This document shows, one piece after another, positions 1 through 12,043 of a stretch of DNA of 64,000 nucleotides. The translations under genes and the position numbers were made by a program. The DNA comes from Rhipicephalus microplus (Eukaryota; Arthropoda; Arachnida; Ixodida; Ixodidae). The notes below the pieces were generated by a model, which made no database searches, was not told where the DNA came from, and was given only the letters and a program-made list of their open reading frames with translations. The DNA is taken from assembly GCF_043290135.1 (NCBI RefSeq), contig NC_134709.1:108671145-108735144 (forward strand). Direction: 5' to 3'. Position 1 is the first letter of the stretch; each line of letters begins with the position of its first letter.

Positions 1-568
1 GATAAAAGTCATTTCACGAGACAATTGGACGCCGAACACCACTTCCTGCTACTCAACCGTGTGCAGTCATCATTTCGCTGCTTCTGATTTTAAGCAAGGA
101 TGTAAAACACGAAGGCTTATGAAAGGTGTGGTGCCTAGAGTATTCGAAGAATATCCGCGCTACTTGCAGCCTTCGACAAAAGCCCCGAGAAGTGACGCGG
201 CGATCAGAAAAAAAAATTGTGATTGCTAAAATTGTGATTGCTGCTTGTGAACAGTGTCAACGAGGGTACTAAAGCTCGTCAGACTGTGTGCGTGTGAGGA
301 ACGTTTCGATTGACGCCCTCTTGTTCGTTTCGGAGGGTTGCGAATGAATTAATACGCAATAAACAAGTTTCTCTACCGTTTCCTTGAAGGTATGGTGTTC
401 TGTTCAATGTGCTATCTTGCGTACTTATTCTTTCTCTCTTGCATATGTTCTCTCCTAAATATTTAAGTGGCACACGGGAGTGGTATCACACTTTTGTTTT
501 TTAAGCTTGCCCCGCTTAAAAACGCGCAACGAAGGACCCACCCGTCAGTGCCGGCGGTAGCACCGGAG

Positions 569-649
569 TCAGTGAACAGGCTCTGCCGGTTCTGGGAAGG
601 CAGCGCCGCCTGGTGGTGATTGCGGGAACTCAGCCTGACGGTCGGCTCC
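569..649 (-). CDS. Dab: possible terminal Dab coding exon
   Basis: After the proline-rich exon, the first GC-rich block with an acceptor-like site (gggatcaaag) begins at 649. Continuing in phase 0 it reads GADRQAEFPQSPPGG then AAFPEPAEPVH and stops at TGA (571-569). A second frame of the same block stays open further (REPTVRLSSRNHHQ...SLFTDSG) up to a possible donor GACGG/gtgggt at 541-540 and could be used if the acceptor differs. I see no minus-strand poly(A) signal I trust below 569, so the true 3' end may lie outside the window. The upstream intron would be only 247 bp. Confidence 0.35.
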   Translation of the reverse strand, partial: GADRQAEFPQSPPGGAAFPEPAEPVH

Positions 650-896
650 CTTTGATCCCGGCGGCAAAGCGCAGGCACAGAAAATAAAGGAGGCTATGGT
701 ACAAGCCTAGAGGTAAGGTAGGGTCAGCCAAGATGAAACACCAATATAAGATAATGCTTCTGCTCGCCAAGATTGAAGATTCAAGGTAAAGGGATTGTGT
801 CTGCTGGCCAAGTTAAGTATCTATGATAAAATGAGTCATTCATTGAGGTCAAGCTAATCAGAACCGGTGAAAATCACAACAGGTTCAAAGGCTCAC

Positions 897-1034
897 CCCT
901 GCGATGGCAGACGACTGCGAGGCGCGCGCAGTCGGAGGCGGCGGCGGCAACAGAGGCGGAGGTGGCCCCACGGGTGTTGCTGGCTCAGAGAGGAAGGCAC
1001 GGGAGCCGGGATGGTGGTGATACTGCTGCTGCTG
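897..1034 (-). CDS. Dab: Dab exon, Gln/His and proline-rich segment
   Basis: On the minus strand a strong polypyrimidine tract (gccttttttcttggtccaag) leads into (CAG)4, and the donor is ATCGCAGGG then gtgagcc. It encodes QQQQYHHHPGSRAFLSEPAT, then PVGPPPPLLPPPPPTARASQ and SSAIAG, 46 codons in phase 0. Proline-rich tails that bind SH3 domains are usual in the C-terminal half of Disabled proteins. The four CAG triplets make tandem alternative acceptors (NAGNAG type), all in the same frame, so the number of leading Gln may vary. It follows the DPF exon in phase. I assign it to Dab from phase, strand and composition, since no residue motif is unique to it. Confidence 0.7.
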
Positions 1035-2060
1035 CTTGGACCAAGAAAAAAGGCACAACACAGGGCGGCTGTTATAAGAGCACCTCTTTTCCTAAGTACA
1101 CACCAACACATCGTTGTTATCAGCCTAACTAGGACAATTACATGGCAAAGGCCTTTTTTATGCTTCCTCAACTAATCCGGTACTGCCCTTCCTGTGGCAT
1201 CGTTATCTCTACAAACACCTAAATTTCATCTGCCCATGTAACTTCCTGCCTCATCCTTACACACGCCTTTTCTTGGGATCCAGTCTGCAACTTTTTATGA
1301 CTTGCCTTCTTGCTACCTCCCCTGCCTATGTCCATTTCTTCTTCTTCATTGCGACTACTTTGTTGTCAACACACACTGGTTCCCCGACTCACTCTGCTCT
1401 TTTCTTGAGCCTTAATAAGGGGTATTCGCACGGGGCACAAGTGCTTGGAGGATAGAGGTAGAGCCTAGCGATGTCAACTCGCAAGGAGAATTCCCCACAG
1501 ATATCCCCTGCTCACAAGGGTGAGGCAGATGAAGGGTGACATCTATGTTACCAAACTACTCTGGTGGCGTGTACTGCCTGTACTGCCCGCTTTCACAAGC
1601 TGCTGGCGAGGGAACCACCAATGCGTTACTGCTTTCTGCTGGAGCAAACGCATGTGGTCAAACCCCTATCTGAAATTCCGCTATATCTGCTGCCACGGGG
1701 ACACAGTTTGTTGTGTCAGTCGAAAAATCCCTGTCTCTGCTGAGAAAGCGCGGAGACGTTGTGCCTACCTGCTAATCCGTGACGTCTCCGTCATGTGAAA
1801 CGCAATCCTAGCTTCTCCCCCCAAGGATTTATCCTGTGTGAATACCCCGCTTAGGTTGCACCAATCATTTTCATTTACATGTTGAAGTGTTCTTAAGATG
1901 ACGTTTTCCTTTCCAAGGCTAATGAAGCTGCCTCCAGTGCTTGATTGCCGCACGGGAGTACGCACGTCCACTGTCAAGAAAGAAGCAAAGAACTTGTGAA
2001 AAGCGAAGATTAGACAGCGTGCCGTCAAAGTTTGAAAAATTCTGGTAAAATTGCGCTGAA
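1035..2060. other. intronic stretch, nothing recognised
   Basis: Intron between the DPF exon and the proline-rich exon, upstream of the Penelope-like remnant. Pyrimidine-rich patches occur near 1250-1400. Short open frames on both strands have no motifs I recognise. The Penelope remnant may extend further into it at its 5' side than I can see. Confidence 0.5.
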
Positions 2061-3505
2061 GTATTTTTTAGTGCTAAGATGCATAAGCCAGAAACCCCCC
2101 TAACAGTAAAAGTTTCTAAAATAGATACTTGGCGGAAGGTCTTAGCTACGTTTCTTCAAGAAAAGCTTAAGCTTCGGAAGTAAAACACCATGACAAGACG
2201 TTGAAGATTATCGTCCCTCCAATCCAGCAAAGGTATATATGCCATATCTATTGAAATCAAGGACCCCTTCTATTCATTGCCTTGTAATGCCTTGCTCAAA
2301 TGTGTTAAGGATGCTCTAATTCAGTTTAGCTGGATTTCAAAGACGCTTGGGGTATTTTGTCCACTCATCTGTTAGACATTTTTGCTGTGTACCTGAATTC
2401 TAGTGACATCCAGTGGGATGGGAAGCATTTTGTTCAGAAGCAACGCACATGTATAGGCTCCTGCAATGCACCTATTCTTAGCAATTGGTTTTCAGGAAGC
2501 CTCAACAGGATCCTTCTGAAGCACCTCAGGAGAACTTGTGTTTTTAAATGTTTTAAAATGCTGATGACTGTCTTTCATGAAAGGTGACGAAGGTTCTTTT
2601 GAATCAGAAGCTTCTATAACATACTAAAACTTGTCAGTGACTGCCTACATCCTCTGGTACTCACTCATGAGGTCCCGGGTGAGGATGGCTTCCTTAAGTT
2701 CTTAGACTACAATGCTCTTTACATGACAAGCACACATGCTGGTCATACGATCCCAGGGAAAACAAACCTTTGCTGCCGTTTCTCCTTCACACTCAAAATT
2801 AGTTAAGAGGAATGTTGTGAGACGCTGCCTTAACAATCCTCTGAGCAAATCATGTCGCCATTTAATAGTAACCGGTGGCTAAACTGCCAAAAAGTTCGCC
2901 CTGCACAAGGAGGCTACCACAACCACCTTCTGGTGTCGATTGGGGAACCCCTGCTCAAAAAGCTTTCAGGTCGCCAGCAGAATGACGCAACCCCTATGAA
3001 TACAGGAAGAAGTTTGTAACCATGCCCTACCAACACACGATTTGCCACAACCTAACAAATCTGGGCACTCGAACACACATTACCGTGGTTGTTCATGGCT
3101 CTGAACCAGGTGGGAAAATTGTGCAGGCTCAGCAACCCAAACGCTTGCAAAGCTCGCAGCTGTGACCAAAATCACAGAACATGTCATGTGCAATGCAAGG
3201 AAGGTGTCGTGTACCAGCTTCCCAAGCTGTGTAGGAAATTCTGTGTGGGGCAGATGGGGCAGTGCCTCAACGACAAGCTTAGAGAGCACAAAAAACAATG
3301 TTAAGGAGGGAGGCGACAGTTTGTTATCTGCGCACCCCTGCATGTGTGGGTGTTCGCCTGTTTTTGGTAAAAGCTCGGTTGTTTGCATGCACAAAGATAA
3401 AATTAAGCGGTTGATCGTAGAATCAGCTACAATACACAGGCTAGGCCAAGAAAGTGTCAACGCGCCATCACTTCTTGGTGCCACTACATTTGTGCATACC
3501 TAAGT
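2060..3505 (+). mobile_element. decayed Penelope-like retroelement (RT and GIY-YIG endonuclease)
   Basis: Several frames of the plus strand together give a Penelope-like protein. A KPETPLTVKVSK...FLQEKL segment lies near 2085-2170 and IEIKDPFYSLP, the RT motif A region, near 2245-2285. WDGKHFVQKQRTCIGSC.AP follows at 2415-2480, and a degenerate motif C, NADDCLS in place of YADD, at about 2557-2577. A GIY-YIG-like tail follows: GVVYQLPKLCRKFCVGQMGQ then CLNDKLREHK (3202-3291), and C.CGCSPVFGKSSVV to a stop near 3500. Frameshifts and stops break the frame, so it is dead. It lies in a Dab intron, antisense to the gene. Matching is from memory of family motifs. Confidence 0.75.
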
Positions 3506-3907
3506 GTCCACCATCTTATGTGTATATTCAGCGATCCGACTTCTAAATAATCATTGTTGTAAGTTAGTGCTTGTGCGTAATCTCTCTGACCCGTCTTCGT
3601 CAATGCTGTGTCATGCACTTTATGAGCATATCACACCAATAAGGCAAACAACCTACCTTTGCTAAATCGCTTTATTTTTACGAAAGAAGGTGATCAGGTA
3701 AAGTGGTACACTGCCGCATTTGAACACTCGCCCCAGCTTTCTTAGTCATTTGGTACACTTCTGCCAGTCCTAACAAATGAGCAAGTAGCAGAAGAAGCTA
3801 TTGAGCGAGCCACAGCATGCACCAGTCCTTGAAACATTATCAAAAAAAAAATCCTGCAATAACTTCCTGAAAGCTGGAACACCAATAAGGTGCTTCAATT
3901 CACGCAC

Positions 3908-4000
3908 CTGCCTTGGGTCGACAATGATGGACGTGTCGAACGGGTCGGGTGATACCAGCGTGGCCGCGGCGGCTATCGTCGTCTCCATCTGCTGGATACC
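3908..4000 (-). CDS. Dab: Dab exon with DPF adaptor-binding motif
   Basis: The acceptor tract is ttctctccctccacgcag and the donor is AGGCAG then gtgcgtg, giving 93 bp or 31 codons, phase 0. It encodes GIQQMETTIAAAATLVS, then PDPFDTSIIVDPRQ. GIxQME continues the conserved helix from the previous exon. DPF is the classical short motif that binds the AP-2 alpha-adaptin ear in Disabled-2 and related endocytic adaptors. Codon use is GC-rich against an AT-rich intron background, which supports coding. Confidence 0.9.
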
Positions 4001-4732
4001 CTGCGTGGAGGGAGAGAACAATGGGAGAATAATATTTGTTGAACTCTTCCCACAACATCTTTTCCAACAAGATGTATCGTGCTAAGGTTGAAGACAGCGT
4101 GTTGGTAAAGCATTACTATAGATTGTACAGCACACCGAATTGAAGGAACACCAGAAAGATATGCTACAAGTGCTGACCTTGAACAATAAATTTTATTCTC
4201 TCCTCTCGCAGAATAAATACAGAAACATGAGCTTGGAAAGCGCAAGCAAGTGGAGATAATCAAAAAAATCTAGATTGCACAAAATGACATTCTACCAATG
4301 CTATACCACCTAGCCACAAACTTTTTCCTGAAGTAAAAGAACAGAATGAAGAAAGTGTGTGTATCTCTCTTGTGTCTCGTCGATTTGGTGCGCTAAACAA
4401 TATACAGTCAAGATGTATGTGTATGCCATACCGTATGCTTTGCATGCCATTCAAACAAGCCCACATGAATTCCGTAACAATTTTTAAGATTACATATAAA
4501 TTTCTCATAACTGGTGACATTTAACATATCACTTGTGACATATAACATGTGAGGAGAAGTTCATACTATTGGGGCGCAGTAAGAACTGAAACCAGCTTTT
4601 AAAAACATGCTGTAAATTTTCAGAATAGGGATGGGAGCCGTGGAAACACACAGTGGGATATGCAGAATAAACAGAGGAAGTGCCTCAGACAGGCTGGCCA
4701 ACGGTTCGATATGAGGACTTAACTTCTTTGTT

Positions 4733-4790
4733 TTGTTAGGCTAGGCTAGGCTAAGTTAGGTCAGGTCAGGTCCGGTTAGGCCCCCTATCC
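4733..4790 (+). repeat. degenerate TTAGG/CTAGG/TCAGG tandem repeat
   Basis: A 5-bp periodic stretch reads gttaggctaggctaggctaa, then gttaggtcaggtcaggtccg and gttagg. The unit matches the arthropod telomere repeat TTAGG with drift. It is short, intronic and impure, so it is either an interstitial telomeric remnant or a chance pentanucleotide repeat. Confidence 0.6.
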
Positions 4791-7191
4791 AAACGTAGGC
4801 CAGCCAGTCTCAGGCACTTCCTATATTCATTCCGCTTATCCCAATGTGCATTCTTTCAGGGCATACACACACTTGCCAGTACATCTTCTAGGCTCTTGAG
4901 GGCCTGGTCTTTGGCGCCAAAAGAGGAACAAGTAAATATTTCGTGCCAGTGCCCTTTAAAAGGGACTGATTACGAACTTTTCTCAACAAAAATTTTTTTT
5001 TTTTTCAGAGCTCTTCTTCAATAGCAGTTAAACCTGCAGTAGTTGATTCAAAAGGTTGTGAATACTTCATAAGAATAATTTTTCTACCAAAGAAGCTACT
5101 AAAAAAGTATAACTGCCTCCTCTAGCAAAACTGAGAATCGATAACTATTCCAATGGCCCTCTTCACAAAATGTTCATTTTACTTTTACAGGAGTGAGTGC
5201 AGCTGTCGTTAACCTTTACTTTGCCATTTTCAACATTTTTTTTTTTAATTTTAGGAAAGCCAGTAGAATAAGCTTTTCAAATGCTCATTTTCGCGTAAAA
5301 TCCCTTTACTGCCTTGCTGGTCCAGGCACTTGTGGTACTTCTTCAACCTGCCTACAAGTGCCGCTAGTCCCTCAGCTAACTTTAAAGCTTTCTATTGCGC
5401 TGTTGCCCGAACTTCATCAGAGGCCACATGTGAGCATTGGATCACAGGCCAAGTGAAAGTGGCACCACTCTTCTGCTCACTATAAACAAATGTGTATCAG
5501 CACATTTTAAGTTTGAAAAGTTTATAATTATAAAATGTGCACTGTGCAATTGCAATGGCAAAAGGTTAGCACTAGTCACTAGTGGCCGGAGCAGCCAAAT
5601 TGCGACATGTGACGATGTTCCAGAGAAGCGCTAAGCACATTTTATTTTCTTAACCAGAAATGGCTAGAAAGAAAGCACTGCAACAACCAGCTTTTCCAGA
5701 GCAACAGCAATAAAGATACAGATACTACAACAGTGCAACTCCAGTAAGAAAAAGGAAAAAAAAGCAACCATGTGCATAGCCCTGTCTGTCAATAAGGAAT
5801 CCACACAAATTTTTTCAGGATGTGGGCTTTCAGATAGGCCAACAACAAGATGGGCTGCTTTGCAATGGCCACCCCTGCCTTGTAAAATAAAATGTGCTTT
5901 AAGGGCACGTTCAAGAACAACCACAGCGCGTCACAATTCGGCTGCTCCAGCCACCAGTCACTTGTGCTAATCTTTTTTCCACTGTGACTGTACTTCAGCA
6001 TTCATAGAGACTATTAACCGCATGTGCCAGTAAACAGTAAAATGATGATAATCATCATATGCTTCTCTTGCCTTCTGGCCACATAAGATACCAAAGCTGA
6101 ATTCAGTGAAGAAATAAAAATATAAATCTGTATCTGGTGAGAAAAACAAGGCTCGTTTTAGCCAATACAATATACAGTATTTCCATTAGTAGGGTTATCT
6201 GAATTTGAGCTCAGAGTCTGTCTTCGAAGTACTAAGAAAACCCGTTCATCTTACCGCAAAATTGCCGTATTGGTAGTACAAAGAAGTGACAACATGCCAG
6301 GTGCATCGATATATGTTACACGAAAATGAGGAATAATGTAGATCTGCAGCACAAATGCAATTATAAAAGCAGCCCTCATTGGTCTCCTCAAGATACAATG
6401 TGGTGGAAACACTCTTGCTCAGTTTTGTCTCAACAGGGACAGTCTCTCAGCACTGCCACTGTTCAAATCAGCGTGCCATCATGAATAAGACGTGGTCTAA
6501 AAGGATCTTCGATTTTCTACGCCCCCTGCAAATGTGACCTCGACTTCACTTCCTATCAGTATAAGAACTAGCTGACTGCCAAAACTCCGAAAAGACAAGA
6601 GGCCCGTAGTTGGTGATCGCAACAGAATTCCATCTTAACTTCATCCCAGCTCCAGTTAATTGCTTCCACAGCATTTGTGTTTTTTGGGGTGCTACTATAG
6701 ATATTTGCTACATATTCTTGAATATTTTGTATATTCTCTTTCAAATAATGCTGCAATGGGAACCTATGATGTACTTGAATAACTAAATATGTAAATTGAG
6801 AAATTCTCTTTTATTGTTGAAAGCATCAAATTTTCATCTCTGACTGGCATCAACGGGGCCAAATATTAAAGGGTACAGCAATGCACCGCAGATTAAGATT
6901 AAGACACATACAAGCCAGCCAACGTGAATCAACTTTCTGCGCTTAAAGGGCCCCCCAACACCAAAACTGGAACCTGAACATGTTTGAATTAGTTGTTCTG
7001 TACACGTGGGCAATTCTGGCAGATCATCAGTAGTGAGCATTGCTTCTAAGGCAATGTTTAACACTAATGGCTTAGATTTAAAGTAAATACGAGTGCTCAC
7101 ACGAGTTGGCAGCACCTCACAACATTATGTTTCCCAATAAATGCGAGTATTGTCAATGTCGCGGAAGATTCACGAGGTGCACACAATTTGC

Positions 7192-7473
7192 TCACTGGCA
7201 CCAGACAAGCGGTATCGTTCCTCGCCCTCTCGCTTTCTTGTCGGGCCGCTCTTGAGGTGGTTCAGGCTGCTCACGCCAAAAATGTGTTTCCTGAGAGGAC
7301 ATGCAACAGGCCGAACTCTTACCAACGTACCCATATCGTTCTATTCTTTTAGCCTTGTGGGGCCACGATTTGAAAACGCTGTCAACGTCACCAAAGCTTG
7401 AGCACATGTAGGTGTCCACGGTGTTGTCAAGGTATCGAAAGATAGCTTTTACCGCGGGCTCTTCGGCTATCAC
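7192..7473 (-). other. unexplained open frame in Dab intron
   Basis: A 93-codon frame without a stop includes VKAIFRYLDNTVDTYMCSS and KSWPHKAKRIERYGYVGK. It is more protein-like in composition than the neighbouring shadows but I do not recognise it. It lies 3' of a TTAA-type TIR end at 6943, so it may be part of a degenerate DNA transposon. Splice sites in frame with Dab are not evident. Confidence 0.25.
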
Positions 7474-7859
7474 ATTTTGTTTTGAAGGTGAAACAAATTA
7501 ATTTCCACTTGCGGTCTCAGGTGCTCCCCTTTTGTGGGACACTAATTTCTAACGTTTTAAGACAGGCGTTGCGAAGCGATGCTAAAACTGGTTGCAACAT
7601 ATGACACTAGCATTATTAATACAATTTGTTCAAGCATTTGCAATTCATTGTTGGCATTATCGAACACAAGGCTACAAAATACAGCAAAATTTCACAAGCA
7701 AGAATTTCACTGTCACGGGGTCTTAAAATTTGAACACTATCCGTCAACACCTTGCCCCAGTGACATTTATTCATACAAAAACAAAAAAGGGCTTGCCGGT
7801 AGGCAGGAAGGCAACACCGCTACTAGATGCACTGCACATTCCAGAAGCCATGCACTTAC

Positions 7860-7958
7860 CTCTTGTAGAGAGTCCAGCTCAGACTGCAAATCGAGGAGGT
7901 CATCCACTGTGGGTGTCTTGCTGTCCGCGGAGGAGGCGGGCTCACCGCAGCTCTCAGC
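7860..7958 (-). CDS. Dab: Dab exon, linker with TVDDLLDLQSELDSLQE
   Basis: The acceptor is gggctgtgcatggtgtgtag and the donor is CAAGAG then gtaagtgca, an almost ideal 5' splice site. Length is 99 bp or 33 codons, phase 0. It encodes AESCGEPASSADSKTP then TVDDLLDLQSELDSLQE. The LLDLxxELxxLQ stretch joined to GIQQME in the next exon is the conserved post-PTB motif of arthropod Disabled. The exon is Ser/Glu rich and probably unstructured before a short helix. The polypyrimidine tract of the acceptor is weak. Confidence 0.9.
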
Positions 7959-10900
7959 CTACACACCATGCACAGCCCGCATGCACAACTACGCACTTCA
8001 CAAACATGCAACGTCATCCCTCATCATCCACTACTACTTTCAATCGCACAAACAACACACCAGCATGCACAAAATGCCTATGCATGGGGGGAGGAAAGAG
8101 GGGAGCAAAAAAAACTGAACACATAAAATTGCAATGGTGGCAACAACGCATAAACACTGCCACTAGCATCTATGGGAGAGGCAAGCACATCATTTCAACT
8201 GCTGCAGTATACGTGTAGTACAGCATAGCCACCTTATAACGTAAGGAGCCGGAGTCTCAAACTTCTGCACTGTATGTGGTACTGCACTACAACCAAAGCA
8301 ATATTTTTCAAAGGCTGCACATGTGCAAAATATGACCAAGAGACAGCCGTGCGATTCTGACTATACGAAAATTCAAGTGGGACATAAGTTTGCATCCACT
8401 TAAATTTGAAAATCTTGAATGGTTAGCATCCGTGGACTTGTGGTGCTGACATAACAAACGTAGAAAAAAAAGTGCGTTGAAATGAAAAGATGCCAAATAA
8501 CTATGGCAATTGAAGGCTATGGCAACATTTGGCATTGTAACTATGGCAACATTTGGCCCACCACACAACTCAACTAATGGCATCTTCAGCTGGCCGCACT
8601 GGTGGAGTTTTCTGTACACTCGTGGGGAGTCGTACGTTCATCTGGGCACTACGCATGCGGTGCCGCTTGTTCGACTGGGCCAGCCACGACATGAGCGCAC
8701 GCCCCCGCGTAGGTCGACAGTGGAGCGTGGTGCAATTCTATCAGCCAGCGTGCGCTGGCAGATGATGCGGTGACGTTCCATTATTTCAAGTGTACTTTAC
8801 AGCTGACGCTGCTGCAGAGCATGGCCGGACGGCACGGAAAACGTGTGTGAGCTTACATCGTCCGACCATACTCGCACAAGGATACTCTTGCTGCCAGGAT
8901 TTCTCTGGGCACCGAAGGAGATACGAAATGTTTCGTAACCCTCATCAAGTTGGTACAGAACTTATGCAGCACAACCGCCTCGAGAACAGACACACACCTA
9001 CTGGACACGTAGTGTCTCGCCAGTGTCTCTCATTGTTTGGTTTTCTATTGTTTGCTCTCTTATTATCAGTACAAACAGGACGCTAGAAATTGTCATCTGC
9101 TGAATGGCATCTCTCACCAACAGTGCTGCTGTAGCGGAAACGAGTTTTGTGGTTCACATGTCCGTCTGGCCGGCAGCGAGGTGCGACACTCAGGTGGCAT
9201 TGGCATAACTTCCCTTCCGCTGTCTCAGTGCCAGTGCACCTCAGCCGAAGATGCCATAGGTCTTTTATAGTGGGAACTAGATCGGAGGAAAACCAACTGT
9301 ACAACTGTCTACATTGCATCACAGAAAAACTGAAAGTTGAGAAAAACAAAAGGAAAGAAGGCTACGGACGTTATATTTAGCTCACGCTGGGCAAAATAAA
9401 AGGTGACCACGGCCATGCTACCAATAGGCAAAATGCTGGACTAGTCATACTGCTGTCTTAGTAAGGGCAAATACCAAGGGAGCAGGGATTCGATGACTGT
9501 AGCAAAGAATGCATCGTCGGGTAGGGCAAAGAATGCATTAAGCCCCAATAAACAGCAACAAAGCTCAAAAGTGAGCAGTCACCTTACCTTTACCCTTGCT
9601 CAGCAGTACGGAAATAACAATCTCACAAACTAGCCGCTAAGCCACACATTCTCAAACAAGCATCGACTCAAACTTTGTCCTTCTTTAAACAATTGAGTAC
9701 AGCACCTCCACTCAACTGAAAATGATGCCGGGATTCACAAGAATCACTGCCCATATCACTCCCACGCACTGCTTGTTTCTGCCACCAGGCGGCACTGCTG
9801 TCAACATTCGAGAGTTGAGGTGCAGCGTTGAGTGGAGGAATGTTTTGGAATACGGCGATAAGAATGCCTCACCAGTAGTACAATCTTCCACACAATATAT
9901 AATAGAATGTTCACCCTTGCCGCACGTGAATTATCGAGGCTAACGTTAACACAGCAAATGGGGAGGTTGACTAATCACATACAGTTAGGACAAGCATTCT
10001 GTTATAGAATGTGTACAATATCACACCCTTGATCTGTTTTGTGTGACCTTTTCAACAGTGCACTGGTATTAATAATAATACAGTAGACTTGTGAAACGAA
10101 ACCTGACAGGGCCTGGGAAGTAGGTTTTAGTTGACAGGAGTTCCGTTTACGACGAGATGAACAGAGCTACAATATTCAAGTATGAAGCCATTCATATTAA
10201 GGATCCAGTAAACAGGCTCCCACATTTTTTTTTTCACACACACCAAAACAAGCTCGCCAATGCATACAGTACACAGCGGTGATCACATTTGTCGAATATT
10301 ACAGCCCTGTGTGCCACTCAAACCCTCCATCTCAAAACACAATCCGACGCCTGTTTCTCTCGCTTGACCAATCACCCTCGTATGTGCAGTCTGACGAAAG
10401 CTTGCCAACGAGCAACCCTACACACCACTGAGCTCATCGATTGGTTCTTTGCCCTACGAAACAGAGCCTTGGCCTTGTGGCGATGCAGTTTCAGCCACGC
10501 AGTCTGCATTTTCATTTTTCTGTGTTGTCCTCTACTGTTTCGTAGAAGCCGAGACTTTGGGAGAAGTGGTATTGCCAGAATGAAAGCCTCCGTGATGAAG
10601 AAGCATCTCACTACATTACTGCGAGGGGAAAATTGCTCTTGGCCTCGTATTTCCTGCTAGTATGACACAGGCTCATGTGAACGAAGCCCTGCTCAGTCGT
10701 TGGTTGCGGGCTGATGACATGTCACGGACATCGTGCCAAGTTGCCGAAGCGGGCAGAGTCGCTACGACGAGCTGCACCTTCGTGGAGAAGGGTGGCAAGT
10801 GGCAGCGCAAAAATTTTAAACCGGTTGAAACGGATGTTGTAGCCCCTGTAACTTCCATGTTATAGCACGTATTCGCAAAATCTTTGAGGCAACATGATCC

Positions 10901-11141
10901 CATAGCAAAGGCGCACCTAAAGCTTTTCGACTTCGATGTTGTTTACTGGCCCTTTAAAGGCACCTATTATATTTAAGCGACTTCCATTTTCTGAGGGTCT
11001 ACTGTAGTGTGGCCATCTAAGACTGAATCTGGTGACTCAGACGCATACACGAGGAACGTTGGACATGCGTCGTGAATTTCCAGCATGTGCGTGTGTCACT
11101 GCTGGGCGACACCCCGACAACCCATTTGAGGCTCTGCTCAC
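7959..11141. other. Dab intron without recognised genes
   Basis: Noted inside: a 17-bp direct repeat (ctatggcaacatttggc at 8517 and 8541), and a perfect 12-bp inverted pair CCTCCACTCAAC (9705-9716) / GTTGAGTGGAGG (9827-9838) that could be the ends of a small hairpin or MITE. GC-richer stretches lie near 8580-8770 and 10650-10800. No coding motif is recognised on either strand. Confidence 0.5.
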
Positions 11142-11312
11142 CTGAGGACTGCAGATCACCTCCTGTGCCTCCCCGCGATTGTTGAAGTCCGTGGGGGGCT
11201 TCCATTCCTGCAGCTGCTGCCGCTGCTCAAGCTGTGCCTGACGCAGCTCGTGCTGCTTCATCTCCAGCACCACCTGGAAGAGGTCACGCAGCGCCACCAC
11301 CAGCTGGGATGC
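11142..11312 (-). CDS. Dab: Dab exon, PTB C-terminal helix and Gln-rich linker
   Basis: The acceptor is aatttatgcag and the donor is CCTCAG then gtgagcag, giving 171 bp or 57 codons, phase 0. It starts ASQLVVALRDLFQVVLEMKQ, the closing amphipathic helix of the Dab PTB. The Phe in RDLFQ matches the Phe that in Dab1 is needed for NPxY binding. It continues as a charged Gln-rich coiled segment (HELRQAQLEQRQQLQ) and then a linker (EWKPPTDFNNRGEAQEVICS). The previous exon ends ...KTEKA, so the join reads KTEKAASQ, as in fly Dab. Confidence 0.95.
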
Positions 11313-12043
11313 CTGCATAAATTTCAACTTTATAGCGAATCTCTCTCCAGCTTATGCTTACAAAATTCACAATTCCCATTTCCCGAGTCGCTGCCGCCTT
11401 TGACTATGCCTCCTTTTCCATAACAATCCCTTCGGCTGTGTTGCGACTCTGGACAGCATCTTAGACAGTCTATGTTGACAGCTCAAAAGGCAGCATGAAC
11501 CCCTGTCGTAAGAACAGACTAACACATGTATGTGACCCGACACTGCTTTACGTCAACGACAGAAAAGTAAGGAAGCCAAAAAGAATTTCTTTACTTTTGC
11601 GTTCCAAGTCTACCAAGAACTTAGCATGGCTTACAACAAGTGCATAAAAACGACACCATAGCAGTAAGATTCCCACTATCAGAGCATTTCACTCGGCCGC
11701 CACCTTTGTTTGGGCAGCAAAGTAGCCTGTGTCATATTTGTCCCCAACGATGTCTTCACAAGACTGTCTACTTTCCTGGTTATTTGACAATTAAATAAAG
11801 CAGCTATGATGGCCACCGTCCACATAGCTGCAGGGCTCGTTCAGAATATTTGACTGAAAATTTAAGGAGCTTTCAAGGATTTCAAAGATGAAAAACCACA
11901 AAATTCAGGGATGTTAGCAAAACTTTATTTGCTTGCAAGATTTATGAAAGCAGCGTAGTTTTCGCGTGGTTTCCTTTTTTCACAGAAGCTATCTTAAGCT
12001 CCTTTTTTTTTAGCGGTTCGACAAAAGCTGTTTGCCTTGACTA

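Larger units (their letters stand above)
4001..7859. other. Dab intron, mostly unrecognised AT-rich sequence
   Basis: It holds a telomere-like TTAGG-rich patch (4733-4790), poly-T tracts near 4988 and 5239, and a probable TTAA-type TIR end at 6943 (TTAAAGGGCCCCCC). An open minus-strand frame lies at 7192-7473. Nothing else is recognised. Confidence 0.5.

Noticed and set aside
867..1175. Plus-strand Arg-rich frame over the proline-rich Dab exon
   Set aside because: Shadow of the GC-rich minus-strand exon; the minus strand has a good acceptor and donor.
3080..3484. Minus-strand 134-codon frame
   Set aside because: The plus strand of the same segment encodes the Penelope GIY-YIG-like tail; the minus frame has no motif.
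7579..8118. 179-codon plus-strand frame
   Set aside because: Overlaps the Dab linker exon on the other strand and continues through low-complexity intron sequence.
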